Of a stretch of 64,000 nt of DNA, positions 47,611-60,446 are shown in pieces (within the stretch, counting starts at the first letter, position 1; each line of letters begins with the position of its first letter). Made by a program: the position numbers and the translations under genes. Below the pieces are notes generated by a model. It ran no database searches and was not told where the DNA came from. It saw only the letters and a list, made by a program, of their open reading frames with translations. The stretch comes from Ridgeia piscesae (Eukaryota > Annelida > Polychaeta > Sabellida > Siboglinidae): positions 161,001 through 225,000 of the forward strand of contig JAODUO010000045.1 in NCBI GenBank assembly GCA_025642075.2, written 5' to 3'.

Positions 47611-47889
47611 TGCATGAAATTCGTTCACAACTTTAACAGACAATCATTGTATGAAAAATACTTCATTTGTGTGAGTTATTTGACTAGCAATAATTTCACA
47701 GATAACAAGTTAAATTTGATTTGGCTATAGTAAAAACAATTTCAATGCTCGAATAGTGCTGGTTTTTGGACATCAGGTCCAAATTCCCTATGCCTACTAA
47801 CTGCTAACTAAATCAATAACTAGTTCACCAGTTCCTGGACAGAGAATTGAGGAGCGGTGCGACGAAGCACCGTGCAGTCTGGAGCGAGG

Positions 47890-48092
47890 AGATCACCAAG
47901 TCCACAGTTGGACAGTGGCGTGGATAATACATGAGAGAATAGGTTGTCTGCGTACGACTAATGGGGTTCTTTGTTCTAGTTACCACGCGTCATTAATTTT
48001 ATATTTGCATTGATCTATGGAGAGCGTCGGAGCGACGCTGGAAGGATAATTAATAATTACAGCGTCAACACTGGATACAGGTGTATCACTGT
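47890..48092. repeat. Dispersed repeat family, copy C
   Basis: Begins CCAAGTCCACAGTTGGACAG, contains TGGGGTTCTTTGTTCTAGTT and GCGTCGGAGCGACGCTGGAA, ends CGTCAACACTGGATACAGG. It lies 475 bp from copy B in the same orientation; copy A is at 32493. Confidence 0.88.
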
Positions 48093-48199
48093 CTCGTTCT
48101 ACTCGCGTAACCTGAACTAGATACTGTTTTATTGATGCCTGCTGTTATGTAGTTATCAAGCGTGAAGGACATATGCACACACCGATCGTTAAAATCCCA

Positions 48200-48634
48200 G
48201 TGATACTCATACTCGTGATACTCATACTCGTGATACTCATACTCGTGATACTCATACTCGTGATACTCATACTCGTGATACTCATACTCGTGATACTCAT
48301 ACTCGTGATACTCATACTCGTGATACTCATACTCGTGATACTCATACTCGTGATACTCATACTCGTGATACTCATACTCGTGATACTCATACTCGTGATA
48401 CTCATACTCGTGATACTCATACTCGTGATACTCATACTCGTGATACTCATACTCGTGATACTCATACTCGTGATACTCATACTCGTGATACTCATACTCG
48501 TGATACTCATACTCGTGATACTCATACTCGTGATACTCATACTCGTGATACTCATACTCGTGATACTCATACTCGTGATACTCATACTCGTGATACTCAT
48601 ACTCGTGATACTCATACTCGTGATACTCATACTC
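48200..48634. repeat. Perfect 15-bp minisatellite, 29 copies
   Basis: GTGATACTCATACTC repeated 29 times with no visible substitution. Both strands stay open through it, giving five-residue repeat frames; no other support for coding. Confidence 0.98.
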
Positions 48635-48899
48635 TTAACAACCCACATCGGCTGCGCCTTCCCTTCCACGACAACCCCAACACCCTCCCACTGACATCTC
48701 GATATGTCCCAATGTTATTCCAAATGACATCCCCTTCGACATCGCAAACGTTATCCATAAATTGCCCCCTCCTCTTTTGAAGTCACTTCATGTATATATC
48801 TCAAGTGTCAAGTAAATAGATTCCGAACAGCCAAGTCCTGTGTGTGGTCAGATTGTGTGTGAAATTAGCAGAATTCAAGAAGTGATGATATATGATTGG

Positions 48900-48919
48900 C
48901 ACACACACACACGCGAGCG

Positions 48920-48984
<65 letters not shown>

Positions 48985-49015
48985 ACACACGCACACACAC
49001 ACATACATACACACA
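48900..49015. repeat. (CA)n microsatellite
   Basis: Almost pure CA dinucleotide with a few G interruptions. Confidence 0.97.
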
Positions 49016-49075
49016 TAATATTATAATTTATATATATTTATGTAGCCAACGCACAAATAGACCAAACATCAGATA

Positions 49076-49275
49076 CGACGACACGACACGACACGACACG
49101 ACACGACACGACACGACACGACACGACACGACACGACACACGACACGACGACGACACGACACGACACGAACACGACACGACACGACACGACACGACACGA
49201 CACGACACGACACGACACGACACGACACGACCACGACACGACACGCACACGACACGACACGACACGAACACGACA
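49076..49275. repeat. (ACGAC)n pentanucleotide array
   Basis: About 38 units of ACGAC with a few phase slips. It is the complement of the GTCGT unit at 39179. Confidence 0.96.
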
Positions 49276-49287
49276 ACAGACGAACCA

Positions 49288-49310
49288 TATATATATAATA
49301 TATATATATA

Positions 49311-49361
<51 letters not shown>

Positions 49362-49379
49362 GACGACTAAGCTAATAGA

Positions 49380-49420
<41 letters not shown>
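49288..49420. repeat. (AT)n array
   Basis: Two long AT blocks separated by CGACGACTAAGCTAATAGAC. Confidence 0.96.
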
Positions 49421-49421
<1 letters not shown>

Positions 49422-49438
49422 GATTTAGTGTAGCTTAG

Positions 49439-49612
49439 CGTCGTGTCGTGTCGTGTCGTGTAGTGTAGTGTAGTGTAGTGTAGTGTAGTGTAGTGTAGTG
49501 TAGTGTAGTGTAGTGTAGTGTAGTGTAGTGTAGTGTAGTGTAGTGTAGTGTAGTGTAGTGTAGTGTAGTGTAGTGTAGTCTATTGTAGTGTAGTGTAGTG
49601 GTGACACAGGTA
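49439..49612. repeat. (GTCGT)n changing to (GTAGT)n
   Basis: Four GTCGT units followed by about 30 GTAGT units: one base change spread through the array. Confidence 0.96.
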
Positions 49613-49679
49613 TGTGTGATGTGTCTAGTGTCGTAGGGTAGTAAGTAGTTGTAGTGCATGCCCTTCATACTCTTGTTTA

Positions 49680-51725
49680 AGCTTCGACCGCCAGCTAGCT
49701 ATCTTAAAGGAGCGAAAGTGAGCCTAGTGCATAAGTATCCCCTACTGGTGCATAGCCTCTCCACAGACACGACTCTAGTATGACCGTCTCGTGGTAGACT
49801 ACGGATCCCGGGTACCTTGCGGCCCTATGCTAACATACTAGGTATCTAGGAGAAGGACAACTCTGGTTACAAACCTGGATAGACCCAGCTCATTAGCGTT
49901 GGTAGGCAGTGGGTCTAGGAGAAGAAAAACTCTTATTTTAAATCACCAGGCGCAAGGGGTCTACAAAATCCAACGGCCAGATTTTCAGACCACGCTATGG
50001 TTAAACTACCAGGCAATCTACATAAGAAAGGGACACTCTGACATAAAACCTAAGGCCCAAGGACCTCATTGTCTCCGTCCCAGTTTGCTAGGCTATGGCA
50101 GAAGAAACTTGGGTTTAAAAGGTGTGGCCAGTTTTGCGCACCTTGCACTCCACCTTAACGTTCCACTGCGCAGGCGAGAAACTCATAAAATCCTGCAGCG
50201 ATGGGTAAGGGGCGAATACGGCAGGTGGAAGATGATATTGGAAGCCACAGTCTCTATCCTGCATGCAGGCGACTCAGCCGTATGGGTCGTCTATTGTTGA
50301 CCCGGAGACGACATCACCCGGCAGCATCCTGATCGACCAAGCAACCTTTTCTCGGGACAGCACAGCTTGCTCCACACGGAGAGGTACTTAGAAAAGGCGG
50401 CCTCAACAAAGCTCGTCTCAATACATCCCAGTTGGCTCAGCGCGGTCAACGGACATCTTCCAAATGCGGTCGAAACACATCAGTGGAGAAACGGCTCATC
50501 CCACTCGCCTTAGAATGTGGGAACGGACTCAAACTAGCATGCTGGAACGTCAAAACAACGCTAGATTCACGCAACAGCACTCGATCTGAACGACACAGTA
50601 GAGACATCTTTCAGACGTTGGGTTCATGGTCAGGGACTCCCTAGCTACCAAGCTTACAGATCTGCAAATGGGCCACACTGACCGCATCATCTCCATGCGT
50701 GTGCCACTTGGTGTTCAGTAGCATCTTCAGTGTGTGTCTCCAACTCGCCAGGCAGATCCTGCCGAAAAGACAAATTTTAAACAGAGTTAAGCACCTTCTT
50801 AGAAACGTTCTGTCAAGTGACAGTATATTCATCCTTGGCGATTTCAATGGCAAAGTGGGCAAAGACTTAGAAACACGGAAACGTGTGCTTGGAAAACAAT
50901 TGTGTTTGGAAACTGCAACGACAGTGGCGCCTACTACCTGAACAGGCTGAACTATGCGCCGAGCAACAACTGTCTATCACCAACACTGTCTCCCTGAAGA
51001 AAGACAGTTTTAAATCTATCTGGATACATCGTCGATGAAAACGCTGGCATTATATCCTTGTTCGCCAGCGTGATTTGAAAGGTGTATTTCACACCAGAGT
51101 GACGCTTAGTGCCGAGTGCCACAAGAACCACCGTCGTGTTAGCTACAATCGCAGCTTTCACTTCAAGCCCAAGCCAAGGCTAGGATATGCTCCAAAGAGA
51201 AAGCTTAAGATGTGTAGCCTCCAGACTGCAAAGGTTAGAGTGGACTTCCAAGAGAGCATACAGTATAAACTGGAAACATCCAACTATCCAGCAAACTTGC
51301 CTCCAGACTTGTTATGGGACCACATCAAAACTGCTGTTTTAAAAGAAACTCTCGGATTCTCCACAAAGAAAAAAACAGTTTTTTGGATGAGAACAATCAC
51401 GAAATCCAGAAAATGCTGGCGGAAGAAACGATTAGCACAACAAGCTCACTTGGCTCAAGCTTCCTGCCCACAGAAGAAGGCGGCCTTCCGTCTTGCAACA
51501 CTCTCCAATGCAAGGGTCGAAATATTCAAAATGAACGGTGGACCAACCTTGCAGAAAGAACTCAGTATTGCGCCGATCCTTGTGGCTACAGGGATTCTAC
51601 GAAGCTTCGAAAGCCGTATATGACCCCGTCACGGCCATCTCCCAACTTATCTGGGAAGCGGCAGTGATTGCACTAAGACTGTTTCTACAGAAATGTCCCT
51701 TGTCTAGTACAGATACTCTGACGTA
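49680..51725 (+). mobile_element. LINE 5' part with endonuclease remnant, reverse transcriptase missing
   Basis: After an untranslated-looking segment, 50510-50600 encodes the start of an AP-like endonuclease (LACWNVKTTLDSRNSTRSER). Near 50830 lies ILGDFNGKVGKD, the conserved GDFN motif. From 51040, RQRDL and FKPKPR...PKRKLK...L segments represent the region between endonuclease and polymerase. Frames change at least twice. No polymerase YADD-type region follows before 52000. Clade not assigned. Confidence 0.65.
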
Positions 51726-54300
51726 GAGTTAATGTAGAGATACCACGGGAAGACAGATAGAATCCGTATTAGATGTAAGCAGTCATAAATTATTTATAAA
51801 CACGCATCCTGCACTGTGTGAACGTGACTTGACTTATACAACGCACAGATTTTTGTTCGTGTTTGGAAGAAAAAGCCTCCCATAGTTGCGTTTTCAGGGA
51901 AATGCTTTCAATGGTTAGTTTCTAGTTATTGCAGGAGAAACGATGTCAGAAGCCTCAATTAGTCATGCCCACAGCAGACACCGTGTGTAGGTATATTCAT
52001 ACATTCGCGCTGGCGTGTTGATGGGTACACATTAGAAGGTTTACTCTGGTTTAACCAACAGCACAGTGCGACACCGAAGTCCAAACGACAACATATTGAA
52101 TTACCGAAACCCGTCTGCACTCATCGACAGCAAACCGCTCGACAGCAAAACTGTCGTGGTGGGACGTAAGATGACGTCCTGGATATACTCATGTAAAATA
52201 TATATCAGAAACAAATCAATGTAATTGATGTCTAATGTCTCTATTATATATCCATTTTACAGTACATCAGCAGTTTACGGGTACTTTCTCTTACCCCTCT
52301 ACCTATGCCATTTTCTGAGTTATCAAAAGCAGAGCCTTAAACAGCTGGCAGCCCGGTTTTTGCCTCTATTAGATAACATCTGCGTTTTGCGGGTACTTTC
52401 GCTGACCCCTGAATCTGACGCCTGTATCTACGCCATCTCCTTAGACTCATTGATAGCGTCCACACTGCAAATGTGCATTGGCCGTTGAAGATTGCTGCGC
52501 TCTGTTTACCGTAAACGGTTCTGTTGGCGGTTTTCCGCATTTCCCTCGAGCGTTTGCCGCCGTTGTTTAACAACGAAGATGGGCTTTTACAGTCATCCAC
52601 ACGCAAATAATTGTATACATTCTGTCCAGTGAATGTCAACGACGGACGCGAAGCGCTGGATCACTGTTTCATAATTCTTTATTTCATGTACCAAACAAGA
52701 GAAGACCCTGTAACAATAACATGTTTACAGTAAACACCGAAAGCATACATAATATATACAGCAACGCACAAGAATAACAATTGTAGCCAATACAAATAAA
52801 GGAACCACGTATCTTCAACACAACATCCTGTATGACATACATTTAGAAACATCTATTTTCTGTCAATAATCTGTCACGTTAACCACATCAAAGTTACTAC
52901 AACCCTTGCAGTTAACTCATATATAGTTTAGCTATCATATTATACCAACTGAAGCAATCCGATGTGATAACCATGCAATAGGAATCCATATATCCCCGTT
53001 ATGTGACAATAGTCAACCTCCAAGATCAACACACACCAAATATAATACAGAAGTACAACATTCAATCACGATATGTACCTGTCCACACTCAGACGTCAAG
53101 AACACAATGCCTTGCTTCTACTGCCAACGCATCAGTGCAGAGCAAAAGTGTGACATCTACCATAACTATAGCCTCATCCAAGGAAACCGTAATCTCGTTT
53201 GCGTAAATATTGTGCATACCAGTGCTGACTCCTAGTGACCACCATAGGGCCAACATCCGAACTTGTATACAATAGGTTTGCAGACTTATTAATTTTAAAC
53301 CTCAATGTATTAATTTGTGGTCCATAACCAACAACACAACAACCGTGCTGTGACGTAACCACTTTCTCTCACGATATAGGCATTGCTACTTGTATCTAAC
53401 CAAACCAACAATTAATACTATTTCTAGACCCACGTGATTAGAGGAATAGTAGCAATTTGATGTAAACACGTAGATACAGCGATTTGTCGCTTCTCATCCA
53501 AAACCACACCCTCAGTATTAGACTACACTTTACATGGCAAGCTGCTGCACAGTTCGATAAACAAATGTTATACAATTGCAATCATAACACCATAAACTCA
53601 CCAAATCTCATTTTTATTTACCGCTGGAAACACAGCCTCGTGGTTTGAGTCAATGCTTGCTCTCCCCCAAATCCCGCTATCTTCCCACTGATCCAACCGC
53701 AGTGACGCGTATTGTCACTGCTTATTAACACTACCATTAATCACCAGGTGGAGTCACCGATCACTGAACAAAATAAATTCACAAAATACGTATATAAATA
53801 TAACAGCGTCAAGGCGACATGAATAAGTGTGCTTGGGCTAGCGAGCGAGCGTGCGTGAGTTCGTCCATATAAACATTGGCCTAACATATAAAATGTTGAC
53901 CTATTATCAATGGTCAAGACCGTGGAGTTTGCAGATGCCGTTCGTTTCATATCAATCTATTTCTAGTAGTGATATAATCTCACGCGGGTGTCGTCGAGCT
54001 CTGGTTTTTGATTACCGCAACACGTGGGAACGATGCCAGGGGTGAGTCACTGTACATTTTAAGTCAAAATTTTTACTGTGTGGGTGGCGGTCATTACGTA
54101 ACCGTCTGCGGCTTGACTGCATGTGTAGAACGGCAGACTGAAGGTTCCTCTGTCACACGATATGGAGCCATTTCGATCACCACAGTTTGGCAGATGCATG
54201 ACTCATTCTAGTATCGCTTAAACGACTGCCGGTCGGCTGCGGAACTACGCCGAGAAGACAGTCTGGTTACTTAGTCGGTTTTGGTTTGTTTACCCGCGTG
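51726..54300. other. Intergenic, no gene recognised
   Basis: Ordinary sequence with a loose internal duplication at 52275-52480 (CGGGTACTTTC..TTACCCCT and GCGGGTACTTTC..TGACCCCT, each followed by ..CTA.GCCAT). No exon pattern or RNA gene seen. Confidence 0.5.
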
Positions 54301-54307
54301 ATCTATA

Positions 54308-54690
54308 CAATGCTGCCACCCCACGGACACTGGTTAATCCTGCCGTAATTTCTATTTTATAAACAACTGCAAATTTGTATTTCTATTTATTTTGTGTTAT
54401 TATAAGTTTAATTTTGGATAGTTTTTATAATAGAGCATTATTTTATATAAAAAAGGTATCCTTATTTAATTTGTATGTTATTCGTGTGGGGCTAAATAAT
54501 GCTGCCACCTGACGGATACTGGTTAATCCTGCCGTAATTCTTATTTTATAAACAACTGTAAATTTTAATTTTTACTTATTTTGTGTTAATATAAGTTCAA
54601 TGTTGAATACGTTTTTATAGGTTATCACTATCTTATAAAATTATATCGTTATTTTAACTTTATTTCATAGTTGGCCTGAGAGCCAATCAG
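54308..54690. repeat. Tandem duplication, offset about 189 bp
   Basis: TAATGCTGCCACC, CGGA.ACTGGTTAATCCTG, TATTTTATAAACAACTG and TATTTTGTGTTA.TATAAG appear in order at 54308 and again at 54497. A short third relative, GCTGCCACCTCACGGAGCCT, lies at 54768. Confidence 0.88.
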
Positions 54691-54799
54691 CGTCTCTACC
54701 ATAATCTTGGGCCTAACAAATGCAGAGCCTTTCTTTCCCCGGGCAGAGTTGAGGAGCTTAAAAGCGCTGCCACCTCACGGAGCCTGGGTAACCGAGACT

Positions 54800-57500
54800 A
54801 GACTCATTCATCCAGACAGCGTCATGTGATGGCGCTGAGGGGGTGGTCTAGTTTTTATTGAACCATCGATGGAAGGCCTCCAGGGTCCGTGTCTTTTCCC
54901 TTTTTCGTTTAATATTATCGATATTGTGAAATGGGTCGAACGATCTGTCGGCGTTGGCAGTTAATGAACTCTAACTCGCCACCAGTTCCGTTCATTTTCA
55001 GGTGTACAAGCGTCTTTTAAAGTTAGGCAGTGTGCTTCATAAGTAATTTATATTTCTCTGGTATGTATGCCATGCTAGACATAGTGTAAACAATTAGATT
55101 GCAGCTGACACTATAGTATAGCTACACTGGCTAGATAGGTTCTGCCCAGTAGTTATGAATAATTTTACTACTAATAATAATACTAATAAATATAATAAGG
55201 TAATTGTTTTATGTTGCATAAATCGTTATCAAGCAAGTTTTGAGGTACAGACAAACAAAATGGTAATCAGCCTGAAAACTGTTAGTTCAAATTATATATT
55301 GGTGGAACACTTAACAACTTATTTGCCCTTAACTTTTAAATTTGTCAAATGTATATTTTAAAGAGTGAGCCATTCTAGTCATGAAGTGATGGAAGGCTCC
55401 CAAAATAGGTGTTCTAATACTAGTAAAATAGTAATTTACTTGAATCTATATCTAGACGTGATCTATCTATAGCTACACGACTAACAGGTTACGTGTTGGC
55501 AAACTTTAACTTTCGGTATACATGTGTGAATAATCAGGTGTGCTGCAACGAAAACAGAAATGAAATTCTGATCTCATATTGAGAACCACTTAATTACTAT
55601 CTGGGTCAGTTTACAACCCAATATTGTTCTAACGACTTGCTGAGCGTTTGTGTTGTAAGCTAAACAAAGGCGGTCAATTAATGTATGCATCTATCTAATA
55701 GGGACATGTTGCGGTTTATGTGGAAGGCGCAACAAAGGTATTATGGGTTTTGGTTACGAGGCTACACGATTCGCGCATGCGCGCCAGGTAGCAGTATAAA
55801 AGCAATAGCTGAAGCGGGTTCGCCCCCATTATTTTAAAATTCGAAGCCGATTGCTCATTACCTTCGTTTTCCAGATTTGTTGTTTTATATCGTTCACACT
55901 TCGTCTCCCACCCTCCTTCCCTCTCATACATGTATTCAATAGCTGCATGCTTGACTTCACGGTAGTGAAACGAAAAATTGTTTTACTAGAAATATTTAAG
56001 TACTTTTACTTATTACCTAACAGTTTTTAAAACTGTTGTGTGGTTGACTGTACCACATAAATGTGACGGTAACAACCGTATTGTTTTCTAAAGGTTTGAC
56101 GCTTTTCCCTGGTAGTGTATGAAGTTTTGCAAAATAGATTTTTAATCGTATTATTGTGTGCTCAGGGTTTTTAGGGCGGAAATAAGTTGATGTACTTATG
56201 TTTTTATTGTGATGGCGGAATGACCCCCACACTTAGGGTGAATTATGCACAGTAGCTAGTAGTCATTCAGTTGCTAGTAGTCATTCAGCTGTGTTTCCAG
56301 TTTGTGTTTGCTGTGGTTGTTGTTAATAAAAAAGTCATGCACTTGGCCCAAATCAATCAATTCCTGTTGTGCCTTCTGCATAAATGCAAGTATGTTTGTG
56401 TACCCTATTACCGTTGACTGCCAGTTTTAGCTGCAACCGCTAGAAGTGAATCATTAACTGAAATAGCCTATGCGACCAAATGGGTAGCGTGTGGTATTTG
56501 GCTAAACCTGTTCCAAATTAAATGTTTACATTCTTATAGCAGAGCCAGACCTTTGTTCAATGGCCGCCCGCCCACCTTCCTCTGACACCGTTAGTTTTAA
56601 AATACTTATAATAATATTAATTAAACATATTTATAATACTGTGTTTGATCCAAATGTTTGGCGCCATTAAACATTGTTTAGCTAGTTTAATCAATAATAA
56701 CAAATATTTAATAGACTGGGTCCTATCATTATGGAAAACATACTGCACGAATGTCAAGCTTACAATTTAGGTGTTAATTAAACGTGTATGTGACCTTGGC
56801 CACGTTTACTGCGTATTTAACACAATCACTATGCACAGCCTGGTACAAGCAGGCACGCTGCAAAACGAAACGAGTGGTTATTTTTTGGCCAGAGGTTTGT
56901 GAAATGGATATCTACACGAGACGCGAAACTTGGGGATTTCCCAGTTTCCGGGAAGTAGCGGCGGCTACTGGGTGTTTGATATTGTAGACTGTGCTCACGT
57001 CGTATTGTAAGGTCCCCGTCATCGTTAATTTGGGCGCGCAACGCAATGGAGGTAATGGAGGGGAAGTCTTACCTCACAATGTGTTGACACTTCGCCCGCT
57101 AAGCCGTGCCGTGTCGTTCGTCATGTTGTAGATTGTTCCCTCACGGCTAAATTTGTCAATAAGACAAACAACGTGTTTCCAGGTTCGCAATCGGCGTTTG
57201 ACTTTATTACAACAGCGTCATTTACAAACACAACAACGCAGATGTGACATCACTTGTTTCTCTCTCTCCGTCTTCTGACTTTGACATTTAAATAGTGTCC
57301 AGATTTTTGAAGTCAAAAATAAAGCAATCTGTTTATCACCGTGATATACAGTTGCCGAATTTTCGTTAATCAAAAGTGGGGAAACGTTTTCTTAATTTCC
57401 CGTGGAGAGCACCAATTAACGTCAATATCCAAACGCACATTACAAGGGTTTGAGGCATTATGCATCTACGCATGCGTGATTTCATGTCGTCATACTGTGG
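54800..57500. other. Intergenic, no gene recognised
   Basis: No coding exon identified. A short duplication AGCTAGTAGTCATTCAG / TGCTAGTAGTCATTCAG lies at 56255-56290, and a promoter-like cluster at 55772-55802 is listed separately. Confidence 0.5.
55772..55802 (+). promoter_or_regulatory. Promoter-like cluster: NRF-1-type palindrome and TATA box
   Basis: CGCGCATGCGCG (55772-55783) is a perfect 12-bp palindrome close to the NRF-1 consensus, and TATAAAAG follows at 55795-55802. No convincing exon was found downstream, so any transcript would be non-coding or have distant coding exons. Confidence 0.3.
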
Positions 57501-57714
57501 CGTAGAGGGTGTACTAACCACGTGAGGGGGTATGCATATATTTGCATACTTCCCCGACCCCTAAAACCAGGACATGGTCACTAAGTAATCTAAGGTCAGA
57601 CCAATGTCTGAGCCAGATTCTCTCCCACCATCACTCTTTCTCACGTGGACAACCTAGGACGCGCCCTTGCTTAAGAATATGTTTAATGTGTTGACACACT
57701 CTGTCTTCATGACT

Positions 57715-57965
57715 ATTACTTTGTGGCACAGTAGTACAGTGCCTAGGACATTGGAATCAAAGAACTGGTTTCTAATCTTGTGCCACTGTATTGAATCTGG
57801 GCATGTTTACTCACTCTACATAGCTCAATATTTCATTTGTCTTTATGAGGGCGGTTGATATTTGTGTACCAACATATTCTGCGCAATAATTACGACAAAG
57901 TTGTATGCTTCCCAGATAAGTTGGGATGTTCAACTGAACAGGTCATCCAGGGAATTTTGAGCATT
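57715..57965 (+). mobile_element. tRNA-derived SINE, copy 6
   Basis: Starts TGTGGCACAGTAGTACAGTG (box A-like), then CTGGTTTCTAATCTTG (degraded box B). Body has CACTCTACATAGCT, TTCTGCGCAATAATTAC and TATGCTTCCCAGATAAG, ending TTCAACTGAACAGG. Order and spacing match copy 4. Confidence 0.65.
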
Positions 57966-58189
57966 ATGCTTATGGATGCCAAGGTTCAGCCATTCGAAAA
58001 CATATGAGAAATGAATTCCAAAGTTCAAAAAAACTTGTATCGACAATAGTCCTTTGCAGATTACATAAAATTATTATTTGAAAAATTATTGTGAGCACGA
58101 ACTTAGATACACAATTTGCATAAGTATAAAAAAATAAAAAACAACCATCCATTCTTTGAAAAAAATTTCACATTAAAATGTTAGTTGTT

Positions 58190-58420
58190 TGGCTATGGCG
58201 TTTTGCTCCAGGTTGTCTGGAGTCATCGCCACGTGCTCTGGGACGGCTGAGAGTAGTCGTTTTTTGTTCCAGGTCGGCCTGGAGTCATCGCCACGTGCTC
58301 TGGGACGGCTGAGGGTAGTTGTCTTTGCTCCAGGTCGACCTGGAGTCATCGCCACATGAGCCGTCTCGGCCTGGAGCTATCGCTTTTTGTTTACAGGTCG
58401 GCTTGGAGTTGTCGTTTTAT
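58190..58420. repeat. Minisatellite, about 65-68 bp, 3.5 copies
   Basis: Units built from TTTGCTCCAGGT, CTGGAGTCATCGCCACGTG and CTCTGGGACGGCTGAG; later units shorter and more diverged. Confidence 0.9.
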
Positions 58421-58429
58421 TATTCTGAC

Positions 58430-60440
58430 AAGGCCTGGCGCATTTAACAGTTTCTTTGTTCTTTTAAAGAAACACATCGGTATTTGTATGCATTATTTGT
58501 GAGAATGATCAATTACATCTTCAATTCAGTACAGGTATTACTAGGATAAATCAGGATCTACGCAACACATTTAATATCAATATAAAAAATGCCCAACAGT
58601 AAATACTGTGAAATGCTTCAATTCCAGGGTCTCGCTTCCTGTAATGCATTTGAAACACATAAATTGACCAGACATTTCTCAAGCATTGTCACCATGCGTC
58701 AAGCTTCGACATAAACGTCGTCACGAGTGCCACACAAATGCTCAGGGACGATGCAAGCTTGGTGGCAGACAAATACTTTTATGTGAACAAACATACTTTA
58801 CAATGCGACTCATACGAGCTCTTCCATCAAAGAAAAATACAAACCAGGGGACATGTAGAGAAACTCTAGAGGGGCTTATGTATTCAATGGTACCACAGGA
58901 AAGGGGACATAGACCTGCAATTTGTTGGGCTGAACCGGAGTTTCAGCACAACGCACCATGTGAAGACGGCGGCCACATCCACAGTGTTGTCAGATCCTGA
59001 CATCGGCGACGTTTCAACTTCAGAACATCTGTTGGGGAAGGGGCACTTCAGAATGTGTAGAGGGCACGCTACTCCGACGCAGACATAACTTTCATTTGAA
59101 ACGAGACGTTTAGTTTAACTTTTATACGTGTTCCCCAGCGAGACTACACTTTCAGGAATCAGTCCTTGATTTCACGGATACGACGCGAGACATCAGACTA
59201 GCTATTCCGACTACCCCATGTAGTACAGATTCTCACCTTCTATGGGATTGAGTCAGTTGTACGGAACGTAAAATGTAACGAGTGCTACAAGGAGGTAACC
59301 GGGTACACAATAGGCTTATGTCTACCCTCAAACAAATGGCAAACAATACAAATATTAGTTCACAATTTTACTCTATCACGTCAAGGACCTCATTTTCTAC
59401 CCGATCTTCATAATTTTGAAGTCAGCAGTCAGTCCAATGGAGTCAGTATTATGCATGTGCGTGACGCAATTGTCTACATTTGATCGAGCGCGTTGTAACG
59501 CTTATGTAACGACCTCTTTATGTTAAAATATCAATATTACTATCATCACTGTCACGCAATTTCACCCAGAAACGAACACTTTACTAATATCTTTAAATGT
59601 GATGTACTACTACTACATTCGCGAAACCGTGTTCTGCTACTGCTTAGATCATGAGTTGTGTTACGAACATTATCAAACTAGAGTGGACTTTAAATTGACG
59701 TTACACGCATTCTTATTTTACGGATTTTCCTGGGTGTTCATTTTAGAGTTTCTAGACAGCATATATGTCTCGGGTAATTGTCTGGTAACATGATTAGCCG
59801 ATAACGTTTGTGTCATACATGACTAGTTTCTATTGAATTACAGCGTACGGCATCTTTCAATAGGTCAGGCGAGATGATTGTGTAGTAGTTATGATCCTGT
59901 AGCTCATTTCGTCTGGTAATTTATTGGTTCAAGTCGAAACCATCAACGGCGGATTGTAGGTGAAAATTATAGTCACAGCCTCGTGCTGACGGGCGAATGA
60001 ATGATTCGACCAACTAATGATGGAGCTAATGGTACAGCAGTATCCATCCTGTGTCCGGTCTGTCTACTGCACCGATGCCAGGAAGAAAGAAGCAAGATTA
60101 CTGTAAAAAGCACAAGGTAAATTGTGTTCTTGTGTTGCTGCAGTGTCGTAGTCGGAGCACTGTGCCAGTTTGTGCTCCAGCTACACTCCGCCACGTCTAT
60201 CCTTGAATAACATTATACTATACACGTTTGGTTTTTACGTTCATGCGACGTAATTCTTGGTTATAATCTGTGTAAGGGATTAATTCGTTATTGTATTGTT
60301 CGTATGACATGCGTATATTTGAACTATGCCATCGTCTAATTATGAATCAAAATCAATGCATGTGTTAGCTAATTAATGCATGATGACAGTGAGCCCACCA
60401 CAGGCAAAGAAAACACGCACGTTGCCCAGTACTAGCTCAG
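58430..60440. other. Intergenic, no gene recognised
   Basis: An open frame of about 104 codons at 58686-59000 has several histidines and cysteines but no motif I can name. Nothing else stands out. Confidence 0.45.
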
Positions 60441-60446
60441 CCAACG

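Noticed and set aside
48145..48694. Repeat proteins of five-residue units on both strands
   Set aside because: Perfect 15-bp minisatellite; no start context, splice sites or flanking coding sequence.
58686..59000. 104-codon open frame
   Set aside because: Contains His and Cys residues but no recognisable spacing or domain; no support from context.
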